This document shows, in pieces, positions 33,589 through 41,511 of a DNA stretch of 64,000 bases (position 1 is its first letter; each line of letters starts with the position of its first letter). The notes beneath the pieces were generated by a model. It was not told the DNA's origin. It made no database searches and saw nothing but the letters and a program-made list of their open reading frames with translations. The DNA is from Ruegeria_C sp041537905 (lineage in GTDB: Bacteria; Pseudomonadota; Alphaproteobacteria; Rhodobacterales; Rhodobacteraceae). A program made the translations under genes and the position numbers. The DNA lies in NCBI RefSeq assembly GCF_041537905.1, contig NZ_JBGRUO010000006.1, forward strand, positions 168,415 to 232,414, read 5' to 3'.

Positions 33589-34875
33589 ATGGGACTTGCA
33601 GTTCTTCTCGGGGCCTTTGCCCTTACCGTCATCATTGGTACTCCGGTCGCTTACGCGCTTGGGATCTCTGCCTTAGTTGCGTTTTGGTATGAAGGCTTGC
33701 CCTTGTTCGTCGGTTTTCAACGAATAGTCGCAGGAATTAACGTTTTTTCGCTTATGGCGATCCCGTTCTTCATTTTCGCGGGCGAGCTGATGTTCCACGG
33801 CGGCATAGCCGTCAGATTGGTCAGGTTCGCGCAAGCTGCTGTTGGCGCCGTGCGCGGCGGGCTTGGCATTGTGAACGTGTTTTCCTCGATGCTTTTTGGT
33901 GGGATTTCCGGCTCGGCGATCGCGGACATCTCCGCGCTTGGCTCGATTCTCATCCCCGTTATGAAGGACAAGGGATACGACGCTGACTATGCGGTGAATG
34001 TGACGGTGACATCTTCCATCGCGGGGATCATCATTCCACCCAGTCACAATATGATCATCTTTGCTCTTGCCACGGGCGGTGCGGTATCAATTTCCAAGCT
34101 GTTCTTGGCGGGTGTGATCCCTGGCATCCTGATGTGCTGTTGCCTGGCATTTGCTGCGTATGTGGTCGCCGTAAAGCGTGGTTATCAGGCTGAACGGTTT
34201 CCTGGATGGACGGCGCTGGCATACGCTTTTGTCGGCTCCATCCCCGGCCTGCTGACTGCTGTCATTATCGTCGGAGGTGTCCTGTCGGGCATCTTTACTG
34301 TGACAGAGTCCGGTGCGTTCGGGGCTATGTACGCCTTTGTTGTCACGCTGATCGTCTACCGCAGCCTGTCATGGGATGCTTTTAAGACTGCTGTAATTTC
34401 GTCCGTGCGCACAACGTCGATGGTCATGATCCTGATCGCCTGTGCCGGGGCCTTCGCCTACATGCTGACTTACAACCGCGTACCGACCAAAACGGTCGAG
34501 TTCCTTTTGGGGATAACCGAGAATCCGATCCTGATTTTGCTGATGATCAACGTCGTTCTTCTGCTGCTTGGCATGATTATGGATATGGCAGCCTTGATCC
34601 TCATCTGCACGCCGATCTTCTTACCCGTGATGAACATGCTGGGGATCGATCCGCTGCAATTCGGCATGATCCTTCTGGTGAACCTTGGTCTGGGGCTTTG
34701 CACGCCTCCGGTCGGGACCTGTCTGTTTGTAGGCTGTGCGGTTGGCCAGTTGCCGATGGAAAAAGCCATCAAAACGATCTGGCCTTTCTACCTTGCGATC
34801 TTCGCAGCGCTGATGCTGATCACCTTCGTTCCTGCCATCTCGCTCATACTTCCGACCCTCCTAATCGGCCCATAA
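33589..34875 (+). CDS. TRAP transporter large permease (DctM), uronate cluster
   Basis: The 428-residue, about twelve-helix subunit is started at ATG 33589, after the DctQ stop; the open frame reaches back to 33430 through DctQ in another phase and is not used. Markers: 'MAIPFFIFAGELMFHGGIAVRLV', 'FGGISGSAIADISALGS', 'GIIIPPSHNMIIFALA', 'LCTPPVGTCLFVG'. It transports the substrate with a cation. Confidence 0.93.
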   Translation: MGLAVLLGAFALTVIIGTPVAYALGISALVAFWYEGLPLFVGFQRIVAGINVFSLMAIPFFIFAGELMFHGGIAVRLVRFAQAAVGAVRGGLGIVNVFSSMLFGGISGSAIADISALGSILIPVMKDKGYDADYAVNVTVTSSIAGIIIPPSHNMIIFALATGGAVSISKLFLAGVIPGILMCCCLAFAAYVVAVKRGYQAERFPGWTALAYAFVGSIPGLLTAVIIVGGVLSGIFTVTESGAFGAMYAFVVTLIVYRSLSWDAFKTAVISSVRTTSMVMILIACAGAFAYMLTYNRVPTKTVEFLLGITENPILILLMINVVLLLLGMIMDMAALILICTPIFLPVMNMLGIDPLQFGMILLVNLGLGLCTPPVGTCLFVGCAVGQLPMEKAIKTIWPFYLAIFAALMLITFVPAISLILPTLLIGP

Positions 34876-34893
34876 AGCCCAAAGGACGCCGCT

Positions 34894-35328
34894 ATGCTGA
34901 ATATCAAACGATTGGACATTGAAGAGGCGCGACGGTTGATCGCGGTCGCAAGGGTCAATGCCGAGGGTATCGGCGTGCCTATGTGCATCGCTGTTACCGA
35001 CGAGAGCGGTAACCTTATCGCATTCGAGCGAATGGATGGCGCTAAGATTACCAGCATCAATCTGGCGATCGACAAGGCTTATACCGCATGCGGCATTAAA
35101 AAGAGCACGCAAGCCTTGGGTGAAGTCAGTCAACCAGGAATGCCAGCGCATGGCATCGCCTCAGCCTTAGGCGGACGCATGGTGACCGTTGCCGGCGGTC
35201 TTCCTGTGCTCGCAGGTTCTGATGTCGTCGGCGGTATTGGAGTTAGCTCTGGCTCGCCTGCGCAAGATCATGACGTCGCCCAAGCTGGAGCCAGTGTCTT
35301 TTCCAATACGAAAAACCCAAACGCTTAG
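34894..35328 (+). CDS. GlcG/HbpS-family (DUF336) protein
   Basis: The 144-residue protein has the compact GlcG/HbpS pattern: 'GVPMCIAVTDESGNLIAFERMDGA', 'SINLAIDKAYTACGI' and 'GGLPVLAGSDVVGGIGVSSGSPAQD'. Members bind heme or corrinoids, or are accessory proteins in glycolate/propanediol operons; no signal peptide is visible here. It lies between the importer and the dehydrogenase gene. Its role in sugar-acid operons is not established. Confidence 0.85.
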   Translation: MLNIKRLDIEEARRLIAVARVNAEGIGVPMCIAVTDESGNLIAFERMDGAKITSINLAIDKAYTACGIKKSTQALGEVSQPGMPAHGIASALGGRMVTVAGGLPVLAGSDVVGGIGVSSGSPAQDHDVAQAGASVFSNTKNPNA

Positions 35329-35337
35329 GAGTCACAT

Positions 35338-36219
35338 ATGTCGAACCCAAAAATCGGTTTCATTGGTCTTGGCCAAATGGGCAGCAAGATGGTTGAATGC
35401 CTCCAAAAAAATGGTTTTGATCTTGTGGTCATGGGCCGCAACAAAGCGGCGGTTGCCGAAACGGTTGCGCGGGGCGCGGTCGAGGTGAGCACCCCTGAGG
35501 AACTCGCCGCGGCCAGCGATATCGTCATGCTCTGCGTGACAACATCTGAAGTGGTCGAAAGTCTGATTTACGGCGAAAATGGTATTCTTGCCGGGATCAA
35601 AAAAGGTGCGGTGGTCATAGATTTCGGCACGTCCATTCCAGCGTCAACAAAGAAAATTGGCGCGGACCTTGCGACAAAAGGGGCCGGGATGCTCGACGCT
35701 CCGTTGGGGCGTTCACCTATGCACGCTAAGGACGGTTTGCTGAACATCATGGCAGCGGGCGATATCGAAACGTTTGAAAAGGTCAAACCTGTGCTGGATG
35801 TACAGGGCGAGAACGTTTTCCATCTTGGCGCACTCGGCGCGGGCCATACGACCAAGCTGATCAACAACTTCATGGGTATGACAACAGCGTGTACCATGAG
35901 CCAAGCATTTGCTGTTGCAAAACAAGCTGGCATCGATGGCCAGCTGCTTTTCGACATCATGTCCGCAGGCCCGTCCAATTCCCCCTTCATGCAATTTTGC
36001 AAGAATTACGCCGTAGATGGTGTAAGCGATCTTGGGTTTTCGATCAGCAATGCCAACAAGGATATCGCTTACTTCGTTCAGATGATCAGTGACATTGGAA
36101 CGCGCTCCGAAATCGCCGAAGGCACTTCCGCAAATCTTCAAAAGGCGCTTGATGCCGGGTTGGGTGATGGCAACGTGCCCGAAATTTTCGACATGTTTGT
36201 CAAACGCGGCGCAGCCTAA
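35338..36219 (+). CDS. 3-hydroxyisobutyrate/tartronate-semialdehyde-reductase-family dehydrogenase
   Basis: This 293-residue beta-hydroxyacid dehydrogenase has 'KIGFIGLGQMGSKMVECL' (NAD(P) motif), the substrate loop 'MLDAPLGRSPMHAKDG' and the catalytic Lys in 'GAGHTTKLINNFMG'. Family members act on tartronate semialdehyde, 3-hydroxyisobutyrate or, in alginate users, on the keto-uronate DEH. In this operon a keto-uronate or semialdehyde reductase is likely. The substrate is not decided by sequence alone. Confidence 0.87.
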   Translation: MSNPKIGFIGLGQMGSKMVECLQKNGFDLVVMGRNKAAVAETVARGAVEVSTPEELAAASDIVMLCVTTSEVVESLIYGENGILAGIKKGAVVIDFGTSIPASTKKIGADLATKGAGMLDAPLGRSPMHAKDGLLNIMAAGDIETFEKVKPVLDVQGENVFHLGALGAGHTTKLINNFMGMTTACTMSQAFAVAKQAGIDGQLLFDIMSAGPSNSPFMQFCKNYAVDGVSDLGFSISNANKDIAYFVQMISDIGTRSEIAEGTSANLQKALDAGLGDGNVPEIFDMFVKRGAA

Positions 36220-36276
36220 GCAAGTGCCTGCTGGAGCATTACAACTTTCAAAGCAGTGCAACGATGAGGGATGGCC

Positions 36277-37020
36277 ATGAAACTCGCTGGAAAATCTGCA
36301 ATTGTAACTGGAGCCGGCCGCGACATCGGTGCAGTTACCGCTCTCAAACTAGCTTCCGAGGGCGCAAACGTCGCAATCAACTATTTTGCCAGCAGCGCAG
36401 GCGCTGAGGACGTTGTGGCCAGGATCAAAGCAAATGGCGGGACCGCATTTGCTTTTCAGGGAGACCTGACTCAGAAAAGCGACGTTGACGCACTGGTGGC
36501 GCGGGTGCTCGCGGAATTCGGCAGTATTGACGTCTTGGTCAACAATGCGGGCGGCTTGGTTGCCCGCAAAACCGTCGCAGAGTCCTCACTCAAACATTGG
36601 CAATACGTGATGGATTTGAACCTAACCAGCAACTTCATGATGACGAACGCCTGTCTGGCTCACATGAAAAGCGGTACAATCGTCAACTTGGCAAGCCAAG
36701 CCGCCCGCGATGGAGGCGGTCCCGGCTCAGTTCCCTATGCGACCTCAAAGGGCGCGATCATGACGCTGACGCGGGGTTTGGCCAAAGAGCTGGGCCCGGA
36801 TATACGGGTCAATGGGCTGTGCCCTGGCATGATCGACACTGATTTTCATAACATTCACACACCGGACGCAGGACGCCGCGGCTTTGAAGCCGCTGCGCCA
36901 ATGAAACGTCAAGGCACTGTTGAGGATGTCGCAAACCTTGTCCTATTCCTCGCCTGCGACGACAGTGCGTTCATTACAGGAGCTAATGTCGATCTGAATG
37001 GTGGAATGCTTTTCTCATAA
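36277..37020 (+). CDS. Short-chain dehydrogenase (keto-uronate / KduD-like candidate)
   Basis: The 247-residue SDR is started at ATG 36277, eight bases after GAGG; an ATG at 36271 sits too close to that site. Motifs: TGAGRDIG with Asp in place of the usual Gly, 'LVNNAGGL', catalytic Ser in 'NLASQAA' and 'YATSKGAIM'. Followed by kdgF and a kdgK start, it probably interconverts a 5-keto-uronate and 2-keto-3-deoxygluconate, as KduD or DEH reductases do. This is inference from context. Confidence 0.82.
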   Translation: MKLAGKSAIVTGAGRDIGAVTALKLASEGANVAINYFASSAGAEDVVARIKANGGTAFAFQGDLTQKSDVDALVARVLAEFGSIDVLVNNAGGLVARKTVAESSLKHWQYVMDLNLTSNFMMTNACLAHMKSGTIVNLASQAARDGGGPGSVPYATSKGAIMTLTRGLAKELGPDIRVNGLCPGMIDTDFHNIHTPDAGRRGFEAAAPMKRQGTVEDVANLVLFLACDDSAFITGANVDLNGGMLFS

Positions 37021-37037
37021 TGTAGCGGAGGTACACC

Positions 37038-37349
37038 TTGCCTGGATTTCCAGTTGTCTCGACAGGAGAGAATGTCACACGGCAAGTTCTTTCTGATCAT
37101 CCTAATCTCATGGTTGTTGCCTTTCGGTTCAGCAAAGCAGGTGCGATAGGCGCGTTGCACAGGCATCCGCATGTCCAGTCAACATATGTCGAAAGTGGCC
37201 GGTTCCGGTTCACTTTGGGCGAAAGTACGCGGGAGTTCGGGCCAGGAGACAGTTTTGTCATTCCTTCAGGTCAGACCCACGGATGTGTTTGTCTGGAACC
37301 AGGAAAGCTCGTGGATAGCTTCACTCCGCGGCGTGACGATTTTTTGTAG
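37038..37349 (+). CDS. kdgF: KdgF: cupin converting unsaturated uronates to the linear keto form
   Basis: This 103-residue cupin starts at TTG 37038 with GGAGG six bases upstream. It tracks the KdgF family almost motif by motif: 'FSKAGAIGALHRHPHVQSTYV' (metal His residues), 'SGRFRFTLGE', 'GPGDSFVIPSGQTHG' (His) and the family ending 'DSFTPRRDDFL'. KdgF opens 4,5-unsaturated galacturonate/mannuronate monomers to the keto-uronate during pectin or alginate breakdown. It sits after the SDR and just before kdgK. Confidence 0.9.
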   Translation: MPGFPVVSTGENVTRQVLSDHPNLMVVAFRFSKAGAIGALHRHPHVQSTYVESGRFRFTLGESTREFGPGDSFVIPSGQTHGCVCLEPGKLVDSFTPRRDDFL

Positions 37350-37354
37350 AACCC

Positions 37355-37476
37355 ATGCGTATCTTGGCAATCGGTGAGTGCATGGCGGAACCTGCTCCCT
37401 TGGGCGCTCCAGGGGAGTTCCAGATCGGGTACGCGGGTGATACGTTCAACACGGCTTGGTATTTGGCGAAAATATC
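37355..37476 (+). pseudogene. kdgK: 2-keto-3-deoxygluconate kinase, N-terminal fragment cut by IS5 copy 2
   Basis: From ATG 37355, five bases after the kdgF stop, the frame reads 'MRILAIGECMAEPAPLGAPG' and then 'GYAGDTFNTAWYLAKI'. This is the PfkB-family KdgK N-terminus (family pattern 'GECMxEL...GDTFNTAxYL'). At 37477 the IS5 left end begins, and the frame runs nine codons into the IS to a TGA at 37502-37504. The kinase and ATP-binding parts are absent and I do not find them elsewhere in the window. Confidence 0.88.
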
Positions 37477-37901
37477 GGCGTTGTTGCACAACTCTGCTTG
37501 TTGACGATTCACAATGTGAATCCATGCGGTTAGACGAGCCGCATGCCGAAGCCCTCACCCGCCCGCTATCGCACGACGAACTGGTCCAGCTACAACGCCG
37601 CGCTGAGGAAGCGCGGTCCTTACTGGTCTGGCTGGACAAGGGGATGACCTGGTTCGCGCCGCATGAAGGTCGCCCGGGGCGTCCGCCTGTGTTCTCCGAT
37701 ACCGCGATCCAGTTCTGCCTGTCGATCAAGGTGCTGTTCAAGCTTCCGTTGCGACAGACCACAGGCATGGTGGCCAGCCTGCTGCGGATGGCGGGACTGG
37801 ACTGGCCCGTGCCCGACTATTCGACCCTGTGCCGCAAGCAGAAAACACTGGCCGTCCAGATCCACTACCGCTGCGCCGATGGCCCGCTCAACCTTCTGGT
37901 C

Positions 37902-37942
37902 CCCTCTCGGGACATTGCTGCGCAATGCCCTGCCGGGCAGCG
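37902..37942. repeat. Mini-palindrome insert E2 in IS5 copy 2
   Basis: This 41-base insert lies between the codons for Val and Asp of 'LLVD(S/T)TGIKF'. It starts CCCTCTC, has the core CATTGC-TGC-GCAATG extended by GGG/CCC with one bulge, and ends CTGCCGGGCAGCG followed by G. Start and end match E1. Length 41 shifts the frame. Confidence 0.78.
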
Positions 37943-38164
37943 GACACCACCGGCATCAAGTTCCTCGGGGACGGGGAATGGCAGGCCCGCAAACATGGCG
38001 TCCAGGGTCGCCGCCAATGGCGCAAGGTGCATCTGGCAATGGATACGGGCACCGGTGACATCCGAGCCGTGGAATTCGCTGCGAGCCGCGATGGCGACAG
38101 CCCGATGCTGCCGGAACTGCTCGGCCAGATTCCCGAGAAAGAGCAAATCGGCACCGTGACCGCC

Positions 38165-38200
38165 CGCCTCGGCGATGCGGGCATCGCCTGCCGGGCAATG
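38165..38200. repeat. Mini-palindrome insert E3 in IS5 copy 2
   Basis: This 36-base in-frame insert lies between 'TVTA' and 'DGAYDT', which are contiguous in copy 1. It starts CGCCTC, has the perfect core GGCGATG-CGGG-CATCGCC and ends CTGCCGGGCAATG. The right end matches E1 and E2 over CTGCCGGGCA; the left end is shorter. It is the most divergent of the three. Confidence 0.65.
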
Positions 38201-38358
38201 GATGGCGCCTACGACACCCGCCACTGTCACACCGCCATCATCAAGCGCGAGGCCACCGCGATCATTCCAATCCGAAAGAACGGGCGGCCGTGGAAAGAGG
38301 ACTGTCCCGCCGCAAGGGCACGGAACGAAATCCTCCGCGCACACGACGCTATGGCAGG

Positions 38359-39065
38359 TGACCTGAGCCCCAAGTTTCCTCCACCTGTCGGAGAGTCCTT
38401 GGGGTTTGGTTGATGTCCTTACGCGGCCAGTTTGTCCATGTTCGTTTTCTCAGCAAATTCTCTCGGCGTCAGATTTCCGAGCGCCGAATGTGGTCTGTTT
38501 GTATTGTAATCCTCCTGCCATGCTTCCAGCGTTTCACGGGCCTCGGCCAGTGAGCTGAAGAGCGTTTCGTTGAGGCATTCATCGCGTAGCTTGCCGTTGA
38601 AGCTTTCGATGAATGCGTTCTGGGTTGGTTTTCCCGGCGCGATGTAATGCCAGTCGATCCCGGTGTCCTGAACCCATCGCAGGATAGCCATGCTGGTGAA
38701 TTCGGTGCCGTTGTCCGAGACGATAGTGCCGGGCCTGCCCCGATCTGCGATGATCCGATCCAGCTCGCGCGTGACACGCAGGCCGGACAGGGATGTGTCG
38801 GCGACCAGGGCCAGGTTCTCGCGGGTATGGTCATCCACAACCGCCAGGATGCGGAACCTTCGCCCATCGGTGAAGGCATCTGATACGAAGTCCAGCGACC
38901 AGCGCTGGTTCGGGCCATCCGGCACCACCATCGGCTTCCTTGTGCCCAGAGCACGCTTCCTGCCGCCCCTGCGGCGCTCCTGGAGCCTCTCCTCGCGGTA
39001 GATGCGTCTGAGTTTCTTGTGGTTCACCTCGAAGCCCTCGCGCCGCACCATCGCGTGACCGCAAG
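38359..39065 (-). mobile_element. IS3-family element remnant
   Basis: The element's end TGACCTGAGCCCCAAGTTTC begins at 38359 inside IS5 copy 2. The minus-strand transposase (orfB) follows. No orfA is present: homology stops near 39065 and the sequence continues as a malonyl-CoA decarboxylase gene. Thus one end of this IS was deleted, probably together with the end of that gene and the rest of IS5 copy 2. The inner limit is uncertain by about 25 bases. Confidence 0.8.
38419..39051 (-). pseudogene. IS3-family transposase OrfB, N-terminally truncated
   Basis: The open frame of 210 residues contains the rve integrase core with all three catalytic acids: Asp in 'WSLDFVSDAFTDGRRF', Asp in 'IVSDNGTEFTS', Glu in 'NAFIESFNGKLRDECLNE'. 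The ending 'NTNRPHSALGNLTPREFAE' is typical. The upstream part of the HTH_21 region is lost (the first Met, in 'MVRREGFEVNHKKLRRIY', is an internal family residue) and the partner orfA is absent, so it is unlikely to transpose by itself. Confidence 0.87.
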
Positions 39066-40331
39066 CGCTGTGGTTGAGGCCGCGCGAACAGAACGCGAGG
39101 CTTGGATCGTGGCACGTGTCGCGAATTCTTCGTGGTGACGTTCTGTTTTGTTCAAATCGTAAAGATAATTGACCATCGCGCCTGCGGACTGGGCGCGTCC
39201 GTTTGGCGACAGATCTGCTCCAGCATGCAATTCATGAAGCTCGGCACCATTGCCTAGATGAAAGCGGGCCACAGGGTCCAGTGGCATCCCATCTTCGCGC
39301 TTGGCGAGCATCAAGTATCGGGCAGCCATCGCGCGCGTGTCCTGCGACGTGGCTGTTTCTGCCAGCACGGCCTCGGCGGCATGGCCGTGCTCAGGATGCT
39401 CTGTTTCGTCGGCCAGCCAACGGTTCAGTCCTGGTATCGGCGACAAGGTCACAAATGTACCAAGTTGTTGAAGCTCTCGCGAAAGCTCGGTCACAACCTG
39501 CTTTATTAGCAGATTTCCAAAGCTGATGCCCGCCAAACCCTTTTGGCAGTTTGAAATGGAATAGAACGCCGCAATTTTTGCCTGCTCGGCTTCGATCGGT
39601 TCTCGAACCTCGGAAAGAAGCGTGTCAATCGCATCCGGGATTTCAGCGGTCAGAGCGACTTCGACAAATATCAGTGGCTCATCTGGCATCGCAGGGTGGA
39701 AGAACGCAAAACAACGACGATCTGGCGGGTAGAGCCGTCGCCGCAAGTCGTCCAGATCGTTGATCTGATGGACCGCCTCGTAGGCAACGATCTTGTCCAG
39801 AACGCGGGCTGGGGTATCCCAACTGATTTGTTTGAGGACAAGAAACCCCCGATTGAACCAGCTTCGCAGCAAATGGGCGAAATCAATATCTGTTCGCTTG
39901 AGCTCGGGGTTGGATTTGAGAAAGCGCAACAGGTCAACGCGCATTGCTACGAGTTCTTGTGTTGCGCCCGATGGTTGGTTCAATCGGCGCAACAACTCTT
40001 GCCGTCTGGGTTCCGCGACTTCGCTAAGTTTTTGATACAAAAAGACACTTCTGTCCTTGGCATAGAGGCTTGCCACTTCAGCAAGCTGATCCGCGTCCAG
40101 CTCAAGTTGGTCATTCAGATAGGCAAAAAACCCTAATTTCTCGGAATCGTTCAAAGTCTGGTAGCGATCAAGAATCGTAGAAGCGAGGGAATAGCCCGAT
40201 ACTTCGCCTTCGGCAGACAACAAGGCCTCACAAAGCTCTAGAATGGATCGTTTGTCATCGTTGCCGCGCCTTTTGCCGGGACGGTCGAACAGCTGATTCA
40301 GCAGATCGCCCAGAAACCAGTTCCGCTGCAT
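39024..40331 (-). CDS. Malonyl-CoA decarboxylase, C-terminus fused to IS sequence
   Basis: The enzyme decarboxylates malonyl-CoA to acetyl-CoA. The helical N-terminal domain is followed by the GNAT-like catalytic domain: 'RRCFAFFHPAMPDEPLIFVEVAL', 'FYSISNCQKGLAGISFGN', 'TLSPIPGLNRWL', catalytic His in 'ARFHLGNGA' and Tyr in 'MVNYLYDL'. All core residues are present. After about residue 416 ('ASRSVRA') the sequence looks foreign and overlaps the IS3 remnant, so the native end is replaced by about 20 codons. The start lies one base after the GntR stop. Confidence 0.87.
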   Translation of the reverse strand: MQRNWFLGDLLNQLFDRPGKRRGNDDKRSILELCEALLSAEGEVSGYSLASTILDRYQTLNDSEKLGFFAYLNDQLELDADQLAEVASLYAKDRSVFLYQKLSEVAEPRRQELLRRLNQPSGATQELVAMRVDLLRFLKSNPELKRTDIDFAHLLRSWFNRGFLVLKQISWDTPARVLDKIVAYEAVHQINDLDDLRRRLYPPDRRCFAFFHPAMPDEPLIFVEVALTAEIPDAIDTLLSEVREPIEAEQAKIAAFYSISNCQKGLAGISFGNLLIKQVVTELSRELQQLGTFVTLSPIPGLNRWLADETEHPEHGHAAEAVLAETATSQDTRAMAARYLMLAKREDGMPLDPVARFHLGNGAELHELHAGADLSPNGRAQSAGAMVNYLYDLNKTERHHEEFATRATIQASRSVRAASTTALAVTRWCGARASR

Positions 40332-40332
40332 C

Positions 40333-40998
40333 TCAGGACTCCATCTGACTGCTCAGGTACTCACCCGTTCGGCGGTAGTGGTTGAGCAAGTGCTGGGTTG
40401 CGCTGTCCGCGTCGTGGTCGAGAGCGGCATCTAGAATTTGCTGGTGTTCGGCAGCGATATCGCGCTTTTTGTAACTTGGCCCTCCCGCTGCCAGATATCG
40501 GTAGCGAATGTTGAGGTCATAAAGCTGCGAGCAATACCGTAACAGCAGCGGGAGTTTTGCGTTTTCCAATAGAGCCATATGAAACGCTTTGTGTGCGTCT
40601 TCAAAGTCGGGCGCACTTTTTAGACTGGCCTTTTTCATATGGTGATGGCGTAGGACTAGCCTGTCCTCCCAAGCTCGGTCTGCATTGGCGATGGAAGCGC
40701 GCAGCGCTGTTTCTTCGAGGTTGCATCGCAGCAACAGGATTTCCTCGAAGTTGCATTTGCTGACCGGCGCTGCCCGAAATCCGCGCTGATCGATCCTCTC
40801 GACCAGCATGTCGGAGGTCAGGAGGCTAAGCGCCTCGCGAACCGGGCTTGCGCCAGTATCCAGCAGACCACGGAGTTGTTCGATCTTGAGCTTCTGTCCG
40901 GGAGGCAGCTCGCCGGTCAGGATCATATCGCGCAGCCGTCGATACGCACCATGAGTGGCTGATGTCTCTTTGCCCTCGGTATCAAGCATGACGTCCAT
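40333..40998 (-). CDS. GntR-family (FCD) regulator next to malonyl-CoA decarboxylase
   Basis: The 221-residue regulator has a winged helix including 'RGLLDTGASPVREALSLLTSDMLVERIDQRGFRAAPVS', where 'SPVREAL' is the recognition part, and an FCD domain ('FEDAHKAFHMALLEN', 'EHQQIL'). It is co-oriented with YciI upstream and malonyl-CoA decarboxylase downstream, and divergent from the FAH/TRAP operon at 41512. It is the natural candidate regulator of both. Confidence 0.9.
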   Translation of the reverse strand: MDVMLDTEGKETSATHGAYRRLRDMILTGELPPGQKLKIEQLRGLLDTGASPVREALSLLTSDMLVERIDQRGFRAAPVSKCNFEEILLLRCNLEETALRASIANADRAWEDRLVLRHHHMKKASLKSAPDFEDAHKAFHMALLENAKLPLLLRYCSQLYDLNIRYRYLAAGGPSYKKRDIAAEHQQILDAALDHDADSATQHLLNHYRRTGEYLSSQMES

Positions 40999-41040
40999 AT
41001 CCGACTGTTCCTCTTTGAATGCGCAATCTTCGAAGTGCTT

Positions 41041-41427
41041 TTAACTGAGGGCGCTCGTTCCGGTCGATAGGCCGACTGAGAGGTTCAGCGAGCCTTCGTT
41101 GATCATCCAGCGGCGAAGAACAAAGCTGCGCGCCCCGCTTTTATGCATCGGATCGTCCTCGGCCAGCATTCGAGCGGCCTCAAGGCTGTCGGCGCGATAG
41201 ATGATCAGGCCCATTCCTTGCATATGCTCGCCAGTCTCGTCCGACATTGGCCCGGCAAAAGCCAGCTGACCTGAGCGTTCAAGGTGCGCCTGATATGCCA
41301 GGTGATCGGGAAGTGACGCTTTCACATCTTCGGGCGCTTTGGCTGGTGTGCTGAGCGCCGCGTATAGCTCCAAAGCCAGCGCGCCACGGCTCTTTGCTTC
41401 TGATTTGTAGTCCGCCCAAGCAACCAT
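41041..41427 (-). CDS. YciI-like protein
   Basis: This 128-residue protein has the YciI ferredoxin-like fold pattern: 'DHLAYQAHLERSGQLAFAGPM', 'MQGMGLIIYRADSLEAARMLAEDDPMHKSGARSF'. Family members bind small aromatic or lactone ligands and resemble muconolactone isomerase, but have no firm single function. It starts 85 bases from the divergent FAH gene, with a palindrome between. An accessory step in aromatic catabolism is possible. Confidence 0.82.
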   Translation of the reverse strand: MVAWADYKSEAKSRGALALELYAALSTPAKAPEDVKASLPDHLAYQAHLERSGQLAFAGPMSDETGEHMQGMGLIIYRADSLEAARMLAEDDPMHKSGARSFVLRRWMINEGSLNLSVGLSTGTSALS

Positions 41428-41441
41428 CAGCGCCCTCCAAA

Positions 41442-41453
41442 AATATCGATATT
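41442..41453. promoter_or_regulatory. Palindrome AATATCGATATT in the divergent gap
   Basis: This perfect 12-base palindrome lies 15 bases upstream of the YciI start on the minus strand and 59 bases before the FAH gene. It is a good position for an operator of the nearby GntR protein. Being AT-rich and short, it could also be chance. Confidence 0.4.
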
Positions 41454-41511
41454 ATTTGACATATTGCAAAATAGTCGGCAAAAATCAAGCGAACTGATAT
41501 GGATGGTGAAA

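Larger units (their letters stand above)
37477..38358 (+). mobile_element. IS5-family element, copy 2 (right part lost)
   Basis: The left end GGCGTTGTTGCACAACTC matches copy 1 at 17 of 18 bases. The transposase reads in the same orientation as copy 1, without the inversion. The element stops at 38358, where an IS3-type end begins, so its C-terminal part and right inverted repeat are missing. It interrupts kdgK. Confidence 0.88.
37543..38358 (+). pseudogene. IS5-family transposase remnant (copy 2)
   Basis: Beginning at ATG 37543 ('SPARYRTTNWSSYNAALRKRG'), one base is missing near 37617, moving the frame to 'LLVWLDKGMTWFAPHEGRPG', 'FCLSIKVLFKLPLRQTTGMV' and 'DWPVPDYSTLC'. A 41-base insert (E2) shifts it again to 'TTGIKFLGDGEWQARKHGV' and 'QWRKVHLAMDTGTGDIRAVE'. 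A 36-base in-frame insert (E3) splits 'TVTA' from 'DGAYDTRHCHTAI'. It ends at 'NEILRA' where the IS3 end starts. Not functional. Confidence 0.88.

Noticed and set aside
37374..38159. A 261-codon frame starting in the kdgK fragment and crossing into IS5 copy 2
   Set aside because: It joins out-of-frame kdgK, IS end and one shifted part of the transposase; the protein is a chance fusion.
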